From positions 1,550,001 through 1,614,000 of the forward strand of contig NC_015160.1 in NCBI RefSeq assembly GCF_000190535.1: a stretch of DNA of 64,000 nucleotides, in the 5' to 3' direction. Each line of letters opens with the position of its first letter. Position 1 is the stretch's first letter. Under the pieces are notes generated by a model. That model saw nothing but the letters and a program-made list of their open reading frames with translations. It searched no databases and had not been told where the DNA came from. This stretch comes from Odoribacter splanchnicus DSM 20712 (GTDB taxonomy: Bacteria > Bacteroidota > Bacteroidia > Bacteroidales > Marinifilaceae). Of this stretch, positions 1 through 9,323 are shown piece by piece. The position numbers and the translations under genes are program-made.

Positions 1-1
1 A

Positions 2-2401
2 GTCAGTAATCCTGCCGGAAAGATCGGAGCCTGGATTTCGGACCTATTGATCAACCGGTGGTTCGGTATATCTTCTTTCATTCTTTGCTATCTTTTATTA
101 TTATGCAGTTTCCGTCTGGGGAGTATCAAAGTAAAAAACTTCAGCCGCAGGTTATTCATCGGTATGTGTATTATTCTTTGGATCTCTTTATTCCTGGGTT
201 TTCTCTCGGAGAGTATTTCCAATCTTTTCGAAGTCGGCACAGGCTACCTATTCCCGGGGGGAGGCCATGGACATTTTGTCAGCGTCTGGTTGAACTCATT
301 GGTAGGACGTATCGGGACTATGCTGATTCTGATCCTCACTTTTATCGCCATTCTGTTTTTCGGATTCGAACGGACTTTCTATAAATGTGTCGATTATATC
401 AAAGAACAAATCCGCCGTCACCAGGAAAAGGCACTGGCCGCACTAGCCGAACGGGAAGCCCGTGCTGCAGCTGCCCGTGAAGAAGCACAACGGCAAGCCG
501 ACGCACAACAAGATCCCGAAGACGAAGATACAACAAGCGATTCCGACAAGGAGAACGCAGACGAAGAACAAGAGGATTTTCCCCATGACAACGACGGTAC
601 GTTCCAACCGGAGGATACCGATTTTTCCAGTCAACCGGAGCGTTTGTTAGCACCGAAAGAAACAACGGATCAAAATCCGGAAGCAATCACCTTGCAACAA
701 GGTTTCAACCGCATGTCCGCTTCTATCAACGATTTCGAATTCAGCCAGGAACTATCGGATTTATCGGATGACCGAGCAAAATCGTCTACCGATGATGAAG
801 AAGAAGGAGATACCGACTTACCGGCCGGAAACGATCAGGACATCACCTTGACCATCAGCAATAAGGATCAGGAAGAAACCGTCGATCAGAACCAGCCGAC
901 CGAAGATTACGATCCGACCCTCGACCTGTCCAATTACCAATATCCCGGTTTAGAACTCCTCGAAGAGCATTCCTCCGGTAATCCGAAAGTCACCCAGGAA
1001 GAATTGGATGCCAACAAAAACAGGATTGTAGAAACGTTGCGTAATTACAAAATCGAAATCACCAAGATCAAAGCAACCATCGGTCCGACCGTCACCTTGT
1101 ATGAGATCGTACCGGCTCCGGGTGTCAAGATTTCCAAAATCAAAAACCTTGAGGACGACATAGCGCTTAGCCTTTCTGCTTTGGGCATCCGGATCATCGC
1201 CCCTATTCCCGGAGCAGGAACGATCGGTATCGAAGTGCCGAACCAAAATCCGGAGGTAGTCTCCATGCGCGGTATCATCGCTTCCAAGAAATTCCAGGAA
1301 TCCAAATACGCTTTGCCGGTAGCTTTGGGCAGAACCATCTCTAACGAGACGTATACTTTCGATCTGACAAAGATGCCCCACCTTTTGGTTGCCGGAGCTA
1401 CCGGACAAGGTAAATCGGTCGGATTGAATGCGATCATCACTTCACTGCTTTACAAGAAACACCCGTCCCAACTGAAGTTTGTGATGGTCGATCCTAAAAA
1501 AGTAGAGCTCAGTATCTATTCTATCATAGAAAAACATTTCCTGGCCAAATTGCCGGATGAAGAAGAAGCGATCATCACCGAGACCGCTAAAGTAGTCAAT
1601 ACGCTCAACTCCCTGTGTATTGAAATGGACAGCCGTTACGACCTGCTCAAAATGGCACAGGTAAGAAACATTAAAGAATATAATGAAAAATTCATCAAAA
1701 GACAACTGAACCCCAATAATGGACATAAATACCTTCCCTATATCGTGGTGGTTGTGGATGAATTCGCCGACCTGATCATGACTGCCGGTAAGGAAGTAGA
1801 AACCCCGATCGCCCGGATCGCCCAGCTGGCACGTGCTGTAGGTATTCATATGATCATCGCTACCCAGCGGCCTTCTACGAATATCATCACCGGGGTGATC
1901 AAAGCCAACTTCCCGGCCCGAATCGCTTTTAAGGTCGCTTCCATGATCGACTCCCGGACAATCCTGGATTCACCGGGTGCCAACCAGCTGATCGGACGTG
2001 GTGATATGCTGATATCGGTAGGTAGTGAGATGACACGGGTGCAATGTGCTTTTGTGGATACTCCCGAAGTAGATGCGATCACCCACCATATTGCCAGCCA
2101 ACAGTCATATCCGAGTGCTTTTGCCCTACCGGAATATGTACCTGAAAACGAAGGGAACGGCCTCAACGACATCGACCCGGGATCACGCGATCCGTTGTTC
2201 GAAGAAGCAGCCCGGCTCGTAGTCAGCACCCAACAGGGTTCCACCTCTTCCATCCAGCGGCGGTTTTCTATCGGCTACAACCGGGCCGGCCGTATCATGG
2301 ACCAACTCGAGGCAGCCGGCATCGTCGGTCCCTTCGAAGGAAGCAAAGCCCGGCAAGTGTTGATATCCGACGAATATTCACTCGAGCAAATGCTAAAATG
2401 A
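2..2401 (+). CDS. ftsK: DNA translocase FtsK, 5'-truncated by the window edge
   Basis: FtsK is the septal, membrane-anchored ATPase that pumps chromosomal DNA and helps resolve termini at division. The reading frame is open to the left edge (visible residues begin VSNPAGKIGAWISD), so the start lies outside; a TTG at 47 is in frame but not a credible start. Visible order: last transmembrane helices of the N-terminal domain, an acidic Asp/Glu-rich linker of about 200 residues, then the motor with Walker A GATGQGKS (1394-1417) and Walker B VVVVDEFADL (near 1745-1775), and a C-terminal winged-helix gamma domain (STSSIQRRFSIGYNRAGRIM) that in the family reads KOPS DNA. It is followed 40 bp later by a co-oriented CPBP protease gene. 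Confidence 0.95.
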   Translation, partial: VSNPAGKIGAWISDLLINRWFGISSFILCYLLLLCSFRLGSIKVKNFSRRLFIGMCIILWISLFLGFLSESISNLFEVGTGYLFPGGGHGHFVSVWLNSLVGRIGTMLILILTFIAILFFGFERTFYKCVDYIKEQIRRHQEKALAALAEREARAAAAREEAQRQADAQQDPEDEDTTSDSDKENADEEQEDFPHDNDGTFQPEDTDFSSQPERLLAPKETTDQNPEAITLQQGFNRMSASINDFEFSQELSDLSDDRAKSSTDDEEEGDTDLPAGNDQDITLTISNKDQEETVDQNQPTEDYDPTLDLSNYQYPGLELLEEHSSGNPKVTQEELDANKNRIVETLRNYKIEITKIKATIGPTVTLYEIVPAPGVKISKIKNLEDDIALSLSALGIRIIAPIPGAGTIGIEVPNQNPEVVSMRGIIASKKFQESKYALPVALGRTISNETYTFDLTKMPHLLVAGATGQGKSVGLNAIITSLLYKKHPSQLKFVMVDPKKVELSIYSIIEKHFLAKLPDEEEAIITETAKVVNTLNSLCIEMDSRYDLLKMAQVRNIKEYNEKFIKRQLNPNNGHKYLPYIVVVVDEFADLIMTAGKEVETPIARIAQLARAVGIHMIIATQRPSTNIITGVIKANFPARIAFKVASMIDSRTILDSPGANQLIGRGDMLISVGSEMTRVQCAFVDTPEVDAITHHIASQQSYPSAFALPEYVPENEGNGLNDIDPGSRDPLFEEAARLVVSTQQGSTSSIQRRFSIGYNRAGRIMDQLEAAGIVGPFEGSKARQVLISDEYSLEQMLK

Positions 2402-2441
2402 GGCATTTGCTCTTCAACTTCTAATTTTTAATTTTTTACCG

Positions 2442-3359
2442 ATGTTCCTAGAAAAAGTTTACTCCGGCCGAAATCAATGGTATTTCTACATTTTTTCGTT
2501 ACTGATTATTTTCACTGCAACACAAATCGGCAGTCTTCCCCTGGTGGGATATATGATTATGGAAGACCCTTCCATCTTGCAAGGAGGGGATATATCGGCA
2601 GCCACAAGTACGAATACAGGGTTGGCTTTAACCTTACTCAGTTTTGCCGTAGGTTTCTTCACCATCTTATTTTGTGTTAAATATATCCATCATAAAAAAA
2701 CGGCAGATATCGTAACCGGCCGGCAACGGATAGATTGGGGCAGGATTTTTTTCGGTGCTGCCGTCTGGGGTATTTTATCCCTGATCACCCTGGCCCTCCC
2801 TTTCCTTTTCGGAGATACCTCCCATCTGGTATTTCAATTCGAACCGGTTCATTTCCTGATTCTGGTCGTTATCTCGCTACTCCTTTTTCCTTTTCAGACC
2901 TCTTTTGAGGAGTTGCTTTTCCGGGGATACCTCATGCAGTGGTCGGCCCTGCTCTTCAAATACCGCTGGGTAGCTGTCGTTATCACGGGTGTCCTGTTCG
3001 GCATCCTGCACGGCGCCAACCCCGAAGTCGAAGAATTCGGCATGTGGGTGGCCCTTCCCCAATACATTCTGATGGGATTGATCCTGGGCTTTGTAGCGGT
3101 GAAAGACGACGGCATGGAATTATCCCTGGGATTGCATATGGCCAATAATATTATAGCAGCCATCACCATAACCTCCGATTCTTCTACCCTGCAAACCCAC
3201 GCCCTTTTCAAAGACCTGCATCCGACAGCTTCGCATTTCGACACGCTGACGATGCTTGTCGCCGGTGTGATCTTCATCTGGATTTGCAACCGGAAATATC
3301 ACTTTTGGGGAAAGATCTGTTTATGGAAAAAGATCCAAAAGGAAAGCAACGAGATGTAA
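2442..3359 (+). CDS. CPBP family intramembrane metalloprotease
   Basis: This 305-residue polytopic membrane protein belongs to the CPBP (Abi/CAAX-type) glutamic or metallo-endopeptidases. The core signature is visible: EELLFRG near residues 155-161 (EExxxR) and a downstream FGILHG segment supplying the FxxxH His. Roughly seven to eight hydrophobic segments are evident. Substrate unknown; family members cleave prenylated or peptide substrates within the membrane, and some give bacteriocin immunity. It starts 40 bp after ftsK on the same strand and may be cotranscribed with it. The next gene has its own promoter. Family assignment is firm; the biological role is not. Confidence 0.88.
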   Translation: MFLEKVYSGRNQWYFYIFSLLIIFTATQIGSLPLVGYMIMEDPSILQGGDISAATSTNTGLALTLLSFAVGFFTILFCVKYIHHKKTADIVTGRQRIDWGRIFFGAAVWGILSLITLALPFLFGDTSHLVFQFEPVHFLILVVISLLLFPFQTSFEELLFRGYLMQWSALLFKYRWVAVVITGVLFGILHGANPEVEEFGMWVALPQYILMGLILGFVAVKDDGMELSLGLHMANNIIAAITITSDSSTLQTHALFKDLHPTASHFDTLTMLVAGVIFIWICNRKYHFWGKICLWKKIQKESNEM

Positions 3360-3426
3360 AGTGTTATTTTTTTCTTAAAACTTCGGCATTTCCGTGCTGA
3401 GACTTATTTTTAAATTTTCAATTGAT

Positions 3427-3434
3427 TACCTTTG
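3427..3434 (+). promoter_or_regulatory. Bacteroidetes -7 promoter element for the C1 peptidase gene
   Basis: TACCTTTG matches the Bacteroidetes TAnnTTTG -7 consensus and lies 51 bp before the ATG at 3485. The upstream -33 TTTG is not clear; only a T-rich stretch is found at the right distance. Confidence 0.55.
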
Positions 3435-3484
3435 GCAGCATCGCAAACGTTAGATTTTTTTTATATCAATAACTATTTACAAAC

Positions 3485-4678
3485 ATGAGAAAATTTACCT
3501 GTTTCACCTTGGGCTTACTGTTAGCTTGTGCAGTGACCGTGAATGCCCAGGAACAAAAGAATGATCAGGAAGGTTACAAATTTACGGATATCAAACGCCT
3601 TCCGACAACAAGTGTTAAATCGCAGGATCGTGCCGGAACCTGTTGGTCCTGGTCGACTATTTCTTTTTTGGAATCTGAAATCATGCGTATGGGCAAAGAT
3701 TCGCTCAGCCTGTCTCCGATGTATGTCGTATGGAACACCTATCATGCCAAAGGAGATAAATATGTACGGATGAACGGCCATGTAAACTTCGGACAGGGAG
3801 GCGCTTCTGCCGATGTGACCTGGGCAATCCGGAACTACGGTATTGTTCCGTTGTCTTTATACAGCGGCCTGAACTACGGCGAAGAAGTACATGTACACGG
3901 CGAATTGGATGCTATCCTGAAAGGTTATCTGGACGCTGTTGTCAGCAATCCTAACAAAAAATTAAGCACTGCGTGGTTAAGAGGTTATGACGGTATACTG
4001 AATGCTTATCTGGGCGAAAAACCGGAAAAATTCACCTGGCAAGGAAAAGAATATACTCCGATGACTTTCGCAACAGATGCCTGTGGGCTGAATATGGACG
4101 ATTATGTCAGCCTGACTTCTTTCACCCACCATCCGTTCTATACTCAATTCGCTCTGGAAGTAGAAGATAACTGGATCGGCGAAATGTCATACAATCTTCC
4201 GTTGGATGAATTGATGGATGTACTCGACAAAGCGATCGACAAAGGCTACACTTTCTCCTGGGGATCAGACGTTTCTGAAATCGGTTTCACACGCGACGGC
4301 CTGGCTGTTGTTCCGGATGTGAACATCAAAGAAATGAGCGACGCTGAAATCGCGAAATGGGTGAAAATGCCGAAAACACAACAACAAGCCGAATTGCTAA
4401 AGAAACCGGGTAAAGAAAAAGAAATTACCCAGGAACTGCGTCAGCAAGAATTCGACAATAAACTGACTACCGACGACCATGGCATGCATGTAATAGGTAA
4501 AGCTGTCGATCAAATCGGAAATAAATATTTCATCGTGAAAAACTCTTGGGGTGACTATGGTAAATACAAGGGATACCTGTATGCTTCTTATCCTTTTGTA
4601 GCTTACAAGACTACTTCAGTGATGATTCACAAAGATGCTCTTCCCAAAGACCTGAAAAAGAAATTGGGTATAAAATAG
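3485..4678 (+). CDS. Secreted C1 family cysteine peptidase (PepC/bleomycin hydrolase-like)
   Basis: A 397-residue papain-fold aminopeptidase of the C1B type. Residues 1-22 form a Sec signal peptide ending LLLACAVTVNAQ, so the enzyme is predicted to be periplasmic or exported, unlike cytosolic lactococcal PepC. The catalytic triad is visible: Cys53 in DRAGTCWSWS, His335 in DHGMHVIG, and Asn353 in VKNSWGDYG. The long insert between Cys and His is typical of C1B peptidases. The gene has its own -7 element upstream and a strong hairpin terminator downstream, so it is probably monocistronic. Fold and active site are seen directly; substrate preference is inference. Confidence 0.92.
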   Translation: MRKFTCFTLGLLLACAVTVNAQEQKNDQEGYKFTDIKRLPTTSVKSQDRAGTCWSWSTISFLESEIMRMGKDSLSLSPMYVVWNTYHAKGDKYVRMNGHVNFGQGGASADVTWAIRNYGIVPLSLYSGLNYGEEVHVHGELDAILKGYLDAVVSNPNKKLSTAWLRGYDGILNAYLGEKPEKFTWQGKEYTPMTFATDACGLNMDDYVSLTSFTHHPFYTQFALEVEDNWIGEMSYNLPLDELMDVLDKAIDKGYTFSWGSDVSEIGFTRDGLAVVPDVNIKEMSDAEIAKWVKMPKTQQQAELLKKPGKEKEITQELRQQEFDNKLTTDDHGMHVIGKAVDQIGNKYFIVKNSWGDYGKYKGYLYASYPFVAYKTTSVMIHKDALPKDLKKKLGIK

Positions 4679-4701
4679 ACATTTGTGACGTAAAAGTTTT
4701 G

Positions 4702-4741
4702 AAAGGCCAAGGAAGTTATGATAATTTCTTCGGCCTTTTCT
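4702..4741 (+). terminator. Intrinsic terminator after the C1 peptidase gene
   Basis: AAAGGCC (4702-4708) pairs with GGCCTTT (4732-4738), the stem continuing imperfectly through GGAAG/TTTCTT and followed by a T-rich run. It lies 24 bp past the stop codon. Confidence 0.75.
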
Positions 4742-4751
4742 ATTTTACGCC

Positions 4752-4782
4752 TTTGAGGTTTTCGACCTTTTAACTAACTTTG
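4752..4782 (+). promoter_or_regulatory. Bacteroidetes -33/-7 promoter of the flavoprotein gene
   Basis: TTTG at 4752-4755, exactly 19 bp, then TAACTTTG at 4775-4782: a complete match to the Bacteroidetes primary sigma factor consensus, 29 bp before the ATG at 4812. Confidence 0.8.
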
Positions 4783-4811
4783 CAAAGAATATAAGATTAA
4801 ATCAACGACAT

Positions 4812-6005
4812 ATGAATAATGCTATCAAAATCAAAGACAACATCTACTGGATCGGCGTAAATGACAGAAGAACTCATATTTTCGAAAACTACTGGCCTCT
4901 CCCTAAAGGAGTAGCCTACAATTCGTATGTGATTGCAGACGAAAAAGTAGTCGTCATAGATACCGTCGAACGCAGCCGGATGGATGATTATCTGAATAGT
5001 CTGCAAGCTGTGCTCCAAGGCCGGAAGGTTGATTATTTGATCATCAATCATATGGAACCGGACCATACGGGAGCAATCAAAAACCTGCTCTGCCATTATC
5101 CCGACCTGACGGTAGTGGGCAACTGTAAAACTTTCCCCATGCTCCAAAATTATTACGGAGTAGATTCCAACTTGCTCGAAGTAAAGGAAGGCGATTCACT
5201 GAACATCGGTAAACGTACCCTGAATTTTTATATGGTTCCGATGTTGCACTGGCCCGAAACCATGGTTACCTATCTACCGGGCGAGAATATCGTATTCAGC
5301 GGGGATGTGTTCGGAGCTTTCGGAACCCTGGACGGTGGTATTTTCGATGACCAGGTCGATCTGGATTACCTGGAAGAGGAAATCAGCCGTTATTATTCGA
5401 ATATCGTCGGGAAATACGGTATGCCGGCACAAACAGCCCTGAAGAAATTGAATACACTCACTTTCAACACGATATGTGCCACCCATGGTCCGATCTGGCG
5501 CTCACATGTGTGTGATATCATCGCTAAATATGAAAAATGGAGTAAATACGAAACCGAAGAAGGAGTGGTGATCGCTTTCAGCAGTATGTACGGTCACACG
5601 GAGCAGATGGCGGACACGATCGGACGTTTCCTCGCCGAACAAGGCGTTAAAAAGATACGGATCCACGACACTTCGAAGACACATCCTTCTTATATCATCA
5701 ACGATATTTTCCGCTACAAAGGAGTGATCCTCGGCAGTTGTGCCTATAACGGCGGTATCTTCCCAACTATGGAAACCCTGTTGTGCGAACTGGAAAATAT
5801 GGGCATTAAAAATCACCTTCTGGCCTATTTCGGTAATAAAACCTGGGGAGGCGGAGCCATCCCCCGACTGAAAGCTTTTGCAGAAAAAATGAAGTGGGAA
5901 GTGGTAGCAGAACCCAATGAAGCACTCGGAGCTATGAAATCTTCCGACATCGAGCAATGTAAAGCTATCGCCCAAGCTATGGCAGAAAAAATTAAAAAGA
6001 GTTGA
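4812..6005 (+). CDS. FprA family A-type flavoprotein (flavodiiron protein)
   Basis: A 397-residue cytosolic flavodiiron protein that reduces O2 to water and/or NO to N2O using electrons from a rubredoxin or similar donor. The N-terminal metallo-beta-lactamase domain carries all diiron ligands: H80, E82, D84 and H85 in NHMEPDHTG, H146 in LHWPET, D165 in SGDVFG and H225 in ATHGP. The C-terminal flavodoxin domain begins near residue 255 with the FMN loop SSMYGHTEQMA. No rubredoxin domain is fused. In an anaerobic gut-type bacterium this is an oxidative or nitrosative stress enzyme. It stands alone behind a consensus promoter. Confidence 0.94.
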   Translation: MNNAIKIKDNIYWIGVNDRRTHIFENYWPLPKGVAYNSYVIADEKVVVIDTVERSRMDDYLNSLQAVLQGRKVDYLIINHMEPDHTGAIKNLLCHYPDLTVVGNCKTFPMLQNYYGVDSNLLEVKEGDSLNIGKRTLNFYMVPMLHWPETMVTYLPGENIVFSGDVFGAFGTLDGGIFDDQVDLDYLEEEISRYYSNIVGKYGMPAQTALKKLNTLTFNTICATHGPIWRSHVCDIIAKYEKWSKYETEEGVVIAFSSMYGHTEQMADTIGRFLAEQGVKKIRIHDTSKTHPSYIINDIFRYKGVILGSCAYNGGIFPTMETLLCELENMGIKNHLLAYFGNKTWGGGAIPRLKAFAEKMKWEVVAEPNEALGAMKSSDIEQCKAIAQAMAEKIKKS

Positions 6006-6014
6006 TAAGTTGAT

Positions 6015-6185
6015 GAGTTAAAAGAGTTGCTAAGTTACTGAGTAACTAAGATATGAGTTGGAGAAGTTAAAAGAATTATTAAGTTGAGAAGAGTTTATAA
6101 TCCCCATACTTATTTCAATTCAGTGTAATTTTATTGAAAACTTATTTAACTCAGCAACTCTTTTAACTCAGTAACTCAGCAACTC
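6015..6185. repeat. Inverted GAGTTACT/GAGTTGCT repeat downstream of the flavoprotein gene
   Basis: The left arm (6015-6047, core GAGTTAAAAGAGTTGC) and right arm (6144-6185, core CAACTCTTTTAACTC) are near-perfect reverse complements over about 25 bp, separated by about 100 bp. Each arm is built from 8-bp units GAGTTRCT. The same unit is tandemly repeated at 34394-34455. It could fold into a large hairpin beyond the flavoprotein gene; function unknown. Confidence 0.7.
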
Positions 6186-6187
6186 TC

Positions 6188-6435
6188 CAAGAAGATTGTT
6201 ACTGTTATCCCCAATCCGAATTTTTTCTGGTCATAGATGAATGTAGCCGACGTCTTTTCACCTATTCCCAAAATCCCCCAAAACCGAAACCAGGCTCCCT
6301 TAACTAATATAACTTGTAATCCTTTTTAAAACTTTATTCATTATCTGATTTTAAGCTGTAACTAATCAGCTCGTCCTCCGTCCTACATGTGATATCTCGG
6401 TTTTTGACCGGATCAAATGGACCACCAGGTTACAA
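6188..6435. other. Intergenic stretch without a gene
   Basis: I see no coding capacity here. There is a 6-bp hairpin (CTGATT/AATCAG around 6354-6378) and a CGGT/ACCG hairpin just before the lipoprotein gene, but no good TAnnTTTG promoter match, so the start of the downstream operon transcript is undefined. Confidence 0.5.
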
Positions 6436-7503
6436 ATGAATAAAATCAAGCATATGAATAAAACTCTACTTTTCCTGCTGTTAGCAGGACTCCTGATTTC
6501 CTGTAAACCCACTCCCCCATCCGGAGATAACGGGGAGATCGTTCCCCTGACTTCGGAATGTTTGTTAAAAAACAGTGACCTATATATGAAATATCCATAT
6601 AAAATAAAAGTACAGGATTCTATAATGTGTATTTGGGACCTGCATGGAGGAGATCGGTTCTATCATCTCTATTCTTATCCTGAGCTGCAATTCATCACTT
6701 CCTTTGCCGTGAACGGCCGCGGGCCGGAAGAATATATTTCGACAGGGGGATTTTGTATGGACAAGCAACATATTTATGTTTTCGACACTAGCCGGGCCCG
6801 CCTTTCGATCTTCCGGAAAGACAGTCTGATGCAACAACGCATTTCCCCTGCCCGGATAATCGACTACCCTCAAGCCGGCATTCCGATACTGAATTTTTGC
6901 CGGACGGACCAAGGGTTTGCCTTGCTCAATTTCGACGGACCGGAACGGATTGCATTTATCGATACTTGTGGACATCTGCTGAACAAAAAATACGAGATTC
7001 CGTGGGGAAATACCGCAAAAAACAAAGCCTACCCGACGATGACAGCCTCACTATGGAACTCTTATCTCGACTATAATCCCGACAATCACCTATTAGTCCT
7101 TGTCACCCAAAACGGAGAATTACTGGAAATCCATAACCTGGCGTCGGATTCTTCCCGGTTCATTGTCGGCAAAGGAGGTGAACCTGATTTTTTGAGTGAT
7201 AAAAACGGACTCCTTGTCGGCAAAATCAAGGGTTATCAGGATGTACAAGTCGGGAAAAAAGCCATCTACACCTTATTCTCGGGCACCGATCACCAAGAAG
7301 AACTCAAAAAAATGATGAAGGGGCAGCCTACTCCTGATGGTGGCAATTTGTTTTTAGTATACGACCTCGACGGTAAGCTGATCCGGAAATTTTTGCTCGA
7401 TCACTATACCAATGGTATAGATGTCCACGAAGACAGCAATATACTTTATACCGTAAGTTCTTCTGAAGAAAATGCAATCAACAAATATCGGTTACCACTC
7501 TGA
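6436..7503 (+). CDS. BF3164-type beta-propeller lipoprotein
   Basis: A predicted lipoprotein of 355 residues with the lipobox LLISC (Cys23 from this start, Cys17 if translation begins at the ATG at 6454). The mature part looks like the BF3164/TolB-like six-bladed propeller family: short beta-rich repeats including the GRGPEEY turn that recurs in related proteins of this window (GRGPQEI in the gene at 8084). Function of the family is unknown; it is common in Bacteroidales beside NVEALR peptides and two-component genes. It begins a four-gene plus-strand run (6436-9884) facing a response regulator gene. Confidence 0.75.
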   Translation: MNKIKHMNKTLLFLLLAGLLISCKPTPPSGDNGEIVPLTSECLLKNSDLYMKYPYKIKVQDSIMCIWDLHGGDRFYHLYSYPELQFITSFAVNGRGPEEYISTGGFCMDKQHIYVFDTSRARLSIFRKDSLMQQRISPARIIDYPQAGIPILNFCRTDQGFALLNFDGPERIAFIDTCGHLLNKKYEIPWGNTAKNKAYPTMTASLWNSYLDYNPDNHLLVLVTQNGELLEIHNLASDSSRFIVGKGGEPDFLSDKNGLLVGKIKGYQDVQVGKKAIYTLFSGTDHQEELKKMMKGQPTPDGGNLFLVYDLDGKLIRKFLLDHYTNGIDVHEDSNILYTVSSSEENAINKYRLPL

Positions 7504-7523
7504 TAGCCTATTACTGAAAATCT

Positions 7524-8024
7524 ATGAAAAAAATTTTTTATTACCTTTTGCCTCTCTTCTTGTTGAGTCAGTCCGGAACAGCCCAACAAGATTCATTGAC
7601 TTTACGGATTACAGACGAAAAAGGCCAGATCATCATCGGAGCCGTAGTCCTGCAATATCCCGAATCGTATCTTCTCGGAGCCTCTAATGAAAAAGGTGAG
7701 GTAGAAATAAAGGGGCTCCATATCCCCGCTCGGCAACAACTCGTTTTTCAATGCCTGGGATATGAGATGAAAGCCCTGCCTTTTCAAGAAGTGAAACAAC
7801 ATCCGAACGTCCGGTTAAAAGAAAAAATCACCGAATTGCCCGAAGCAGTAGTCCTCGCACAACCACTGCCTCGACTTCTCGCTCTCACTCACAAACAACT
7901 TTACAAAAAATACCCGGCGAAAAAAGAATATGTCCGGTATTATGCCCCTGCCTCCTACTATAAATCGGTAGAATGTAAAGGCCATTGCGTAAATCTACGC
8001 CATGAATACGGGCTTTTCATTTGA
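7524..8024 (+). CDS. Carboxypeptidase-regulatory-like domain protein, probably 3'-truncated
   Basis: A 166-residue exported protein: signal peptide residues 1-20 (ending SQSGTAQ), then a CarboxypepD_reg-like beta sandwich (LTLRITDEKGQIIIGAVVLQ) to about residue 95. The tail after residue 110 resembles the start of the longer C-terminal region that usually follows this domain in Bacteroidetes proteins, but the frame stops at 8024 with two consecutive TGA codons. Only 59 bp separate it from the next lipoprotein gene, so most of the C-terminal domain seems deleted. Truncation is inference from usual family length. Whether the remnant is made is unknown. Confidence 0.6.
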   Translation: MKKIFYYLLPLFLLSQSGTAQQDSLTLRITDEKGQIIIGAVVLQYPESYLLGASNEKGEVEIKGLHIPARQQLVFQCLGYEMKALPFQEVKQHPNVRLKEKITELPEAVVLAQPLPRLLALTHKQLYKKYPAKKEYVRYYAPASYYKSVECKGHCVNLRHEYGLFI

Positions 8025-8083
8025 TGAAAGCCCAAACGGCCAGAACCATCCTTTTCAATCACTTTTTTAAACCCTAATCCGTC

Positions 8084-9265
8084 ATGATAAAAGTCTTTAT
8101 CTACAGCTGTCTGCTCCTCGTTTTCCTCATAAATTGTAAAAGCAACATCCCGGAAGCCCGGAATAAGACCGATTATTCACAAATTACTCATTATTCGTCA
8201 CGTTCCGCTCATCCGATATCTTCCGTCAATTTCGATACCATACGAATCGATGCCGGTAATGAAAACGAAATGACTTCCCTGCTAGGGAGTTTTCTTTTTC
8301 TGGGAGATACCCTTTGTTTTGCCGACCGGGAACAATCTACCCTATTCCTCTACGATCGGGACGGGCGTTTTTTGGGTACCCATCTATCCTACGGAAGAGG
8401 TCCGCAGGAAATACAGGGGATCTATGAGATTACCGCACTCCCACAAGGAGGTTATGCAATTATAAACGACTGGCATTTGAATATTTTCGATCAAAGTTGG
8501 GGAGGGAAACAACAGTTACGGATCGACTGGCAAAACGATAAAACCCCCGAAATCCTGCTCGCTTCTCCAGGTCCTGACGAAAGTGGAATTTACGAAATTG
8601 AACACTTTACCGGTCGATTATGCCCACTGGGAAACTATCTGGCCATCGCTATCGTTACCGACTGTATTACTTACAACGGTTTCCGTTCGAACAGCCAGGC
8701 AGCTCATTTTTATGAAAACAGTTATACCCTGGGACTCATCGATCCCCGTACCGGCAAAGTAGAACGGATGATGTGTACCCATTCTCCCATTTATAAACAG
8801 TACCGTTATATTCCTAATTTCAAGTCGATTCTATTCGATACCGATACAGAAAATACCTTATTTTATTCTTTCCAGATCGACTCCCTGATCTATCAAACGG
8901 ACTTTAAGAACAATACCCTGCAATCTTTCGGCCTAGCCGGCCATCCGATGAATACGGATTACAGAGAAACCAATACTTTCGAAGAAGCCACTAACAATTA
9001 CAAGGAAGATTATAAAAAATTCGGTTCTTACCGTTACCTGAAATACATCCCTGAAACCAAAGTCCTGTTCAGAAACTTTTATCATGGAGAACCTTCTTGC
9101 GGGGAAACCGTTCAAGCCTATAAAAATCAGACCCTGGTAGCAGAATTCAATGTACCCGACAACTTTCGGATATTCGGTTATTCAGCCCCTTATTACTATG
9201 CGTATGGCAAACCAGATCTCGACACCGAAAATATGATTATTTACAAATTCAAATTGGAAATTTAA
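8084..9265 (+). CDS. Six-bladed beta-propeller lipoprotein
   Basis: A 393-residue predicted lipoprotein with lipobox FLINC (Cys18). The body has a propeller pattern: a blade with LYDRDGRFLGTHLSYGRGPQEI (two segments: LYDRDGRFLG, then SYGRGPQEI) is typical of the Bacteroidetes 6-bladed beta-propeller/BF3164 lipoproteins. It shares the GRGP turn with the lipoprotein at 6436. No enzymatic motif is visible. It sits 59 bp after the truncated gene and 58 bp before a thioredoxin-fold lipoprotein in the same orientation. Its likely place is the periplasm or outer membrane; the role is unknown. Confidence 0.75.
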   Translation: MIKVFIYSCLLLVFLINCKSNIPEARNKTDYSQITHYSSRSAHPISSVNFDTIRIDAGNENEMTSLLGSFLFLGDTLCFADREQSTLFLYDRDGRFLGTHLSYGRGPQEIQGIYEITALPQGGYAIINDWHLNIFDQSWGGKQQLRIDWQNDKTPEILLASPGPDESGIYEIEHFTGRLCPLGNYLAIAIVTDCITYNGFRSNSQAAHFYENSYTLGLIDPRTGKVERMMCTHSPIYKQYRYIPNFKSILFDTDTENTLFYSFQIDSLIYQTDFKNNTLQSFGLAGHPMNTDYRETNTFEEATNNYKEDYKKFGSYRYLKYIPETKVLFRNFYHGEPSCGETVQAYKNQTLVAEFNVPDNFRIFGYSAPYYYAYGKPDLDTENMIIYKFKLEI

Positions 9266-9286
9266 ACACGATTGACAAAACTTTTC

Positions 9287-9294
9287 TAATTTTG
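9287..9294 (+). promoter_or_regulatory. Bacteroidetes -7 element before the thioredoxin-fold lipoprotein gene
   Basis: TAATTTTG fits TAnnTTTG and lies 30 bp before the ATG at 9324. No TTTG is found 19 bp upstream. A TTGACA at 9272-9277 is too close to serve as a partner. Confidence 0.5.
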
Positions 9295-9323
9295 CATTCA
9301 TAAATAGAAAACATCTATCGATT

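Noticed and set aside
9272..9277. TTGACA as a -35 box
   Set aside because: It is 9 bp from the TAATTTTG element, too close, and Bacteroidetes promoters do not use this box.
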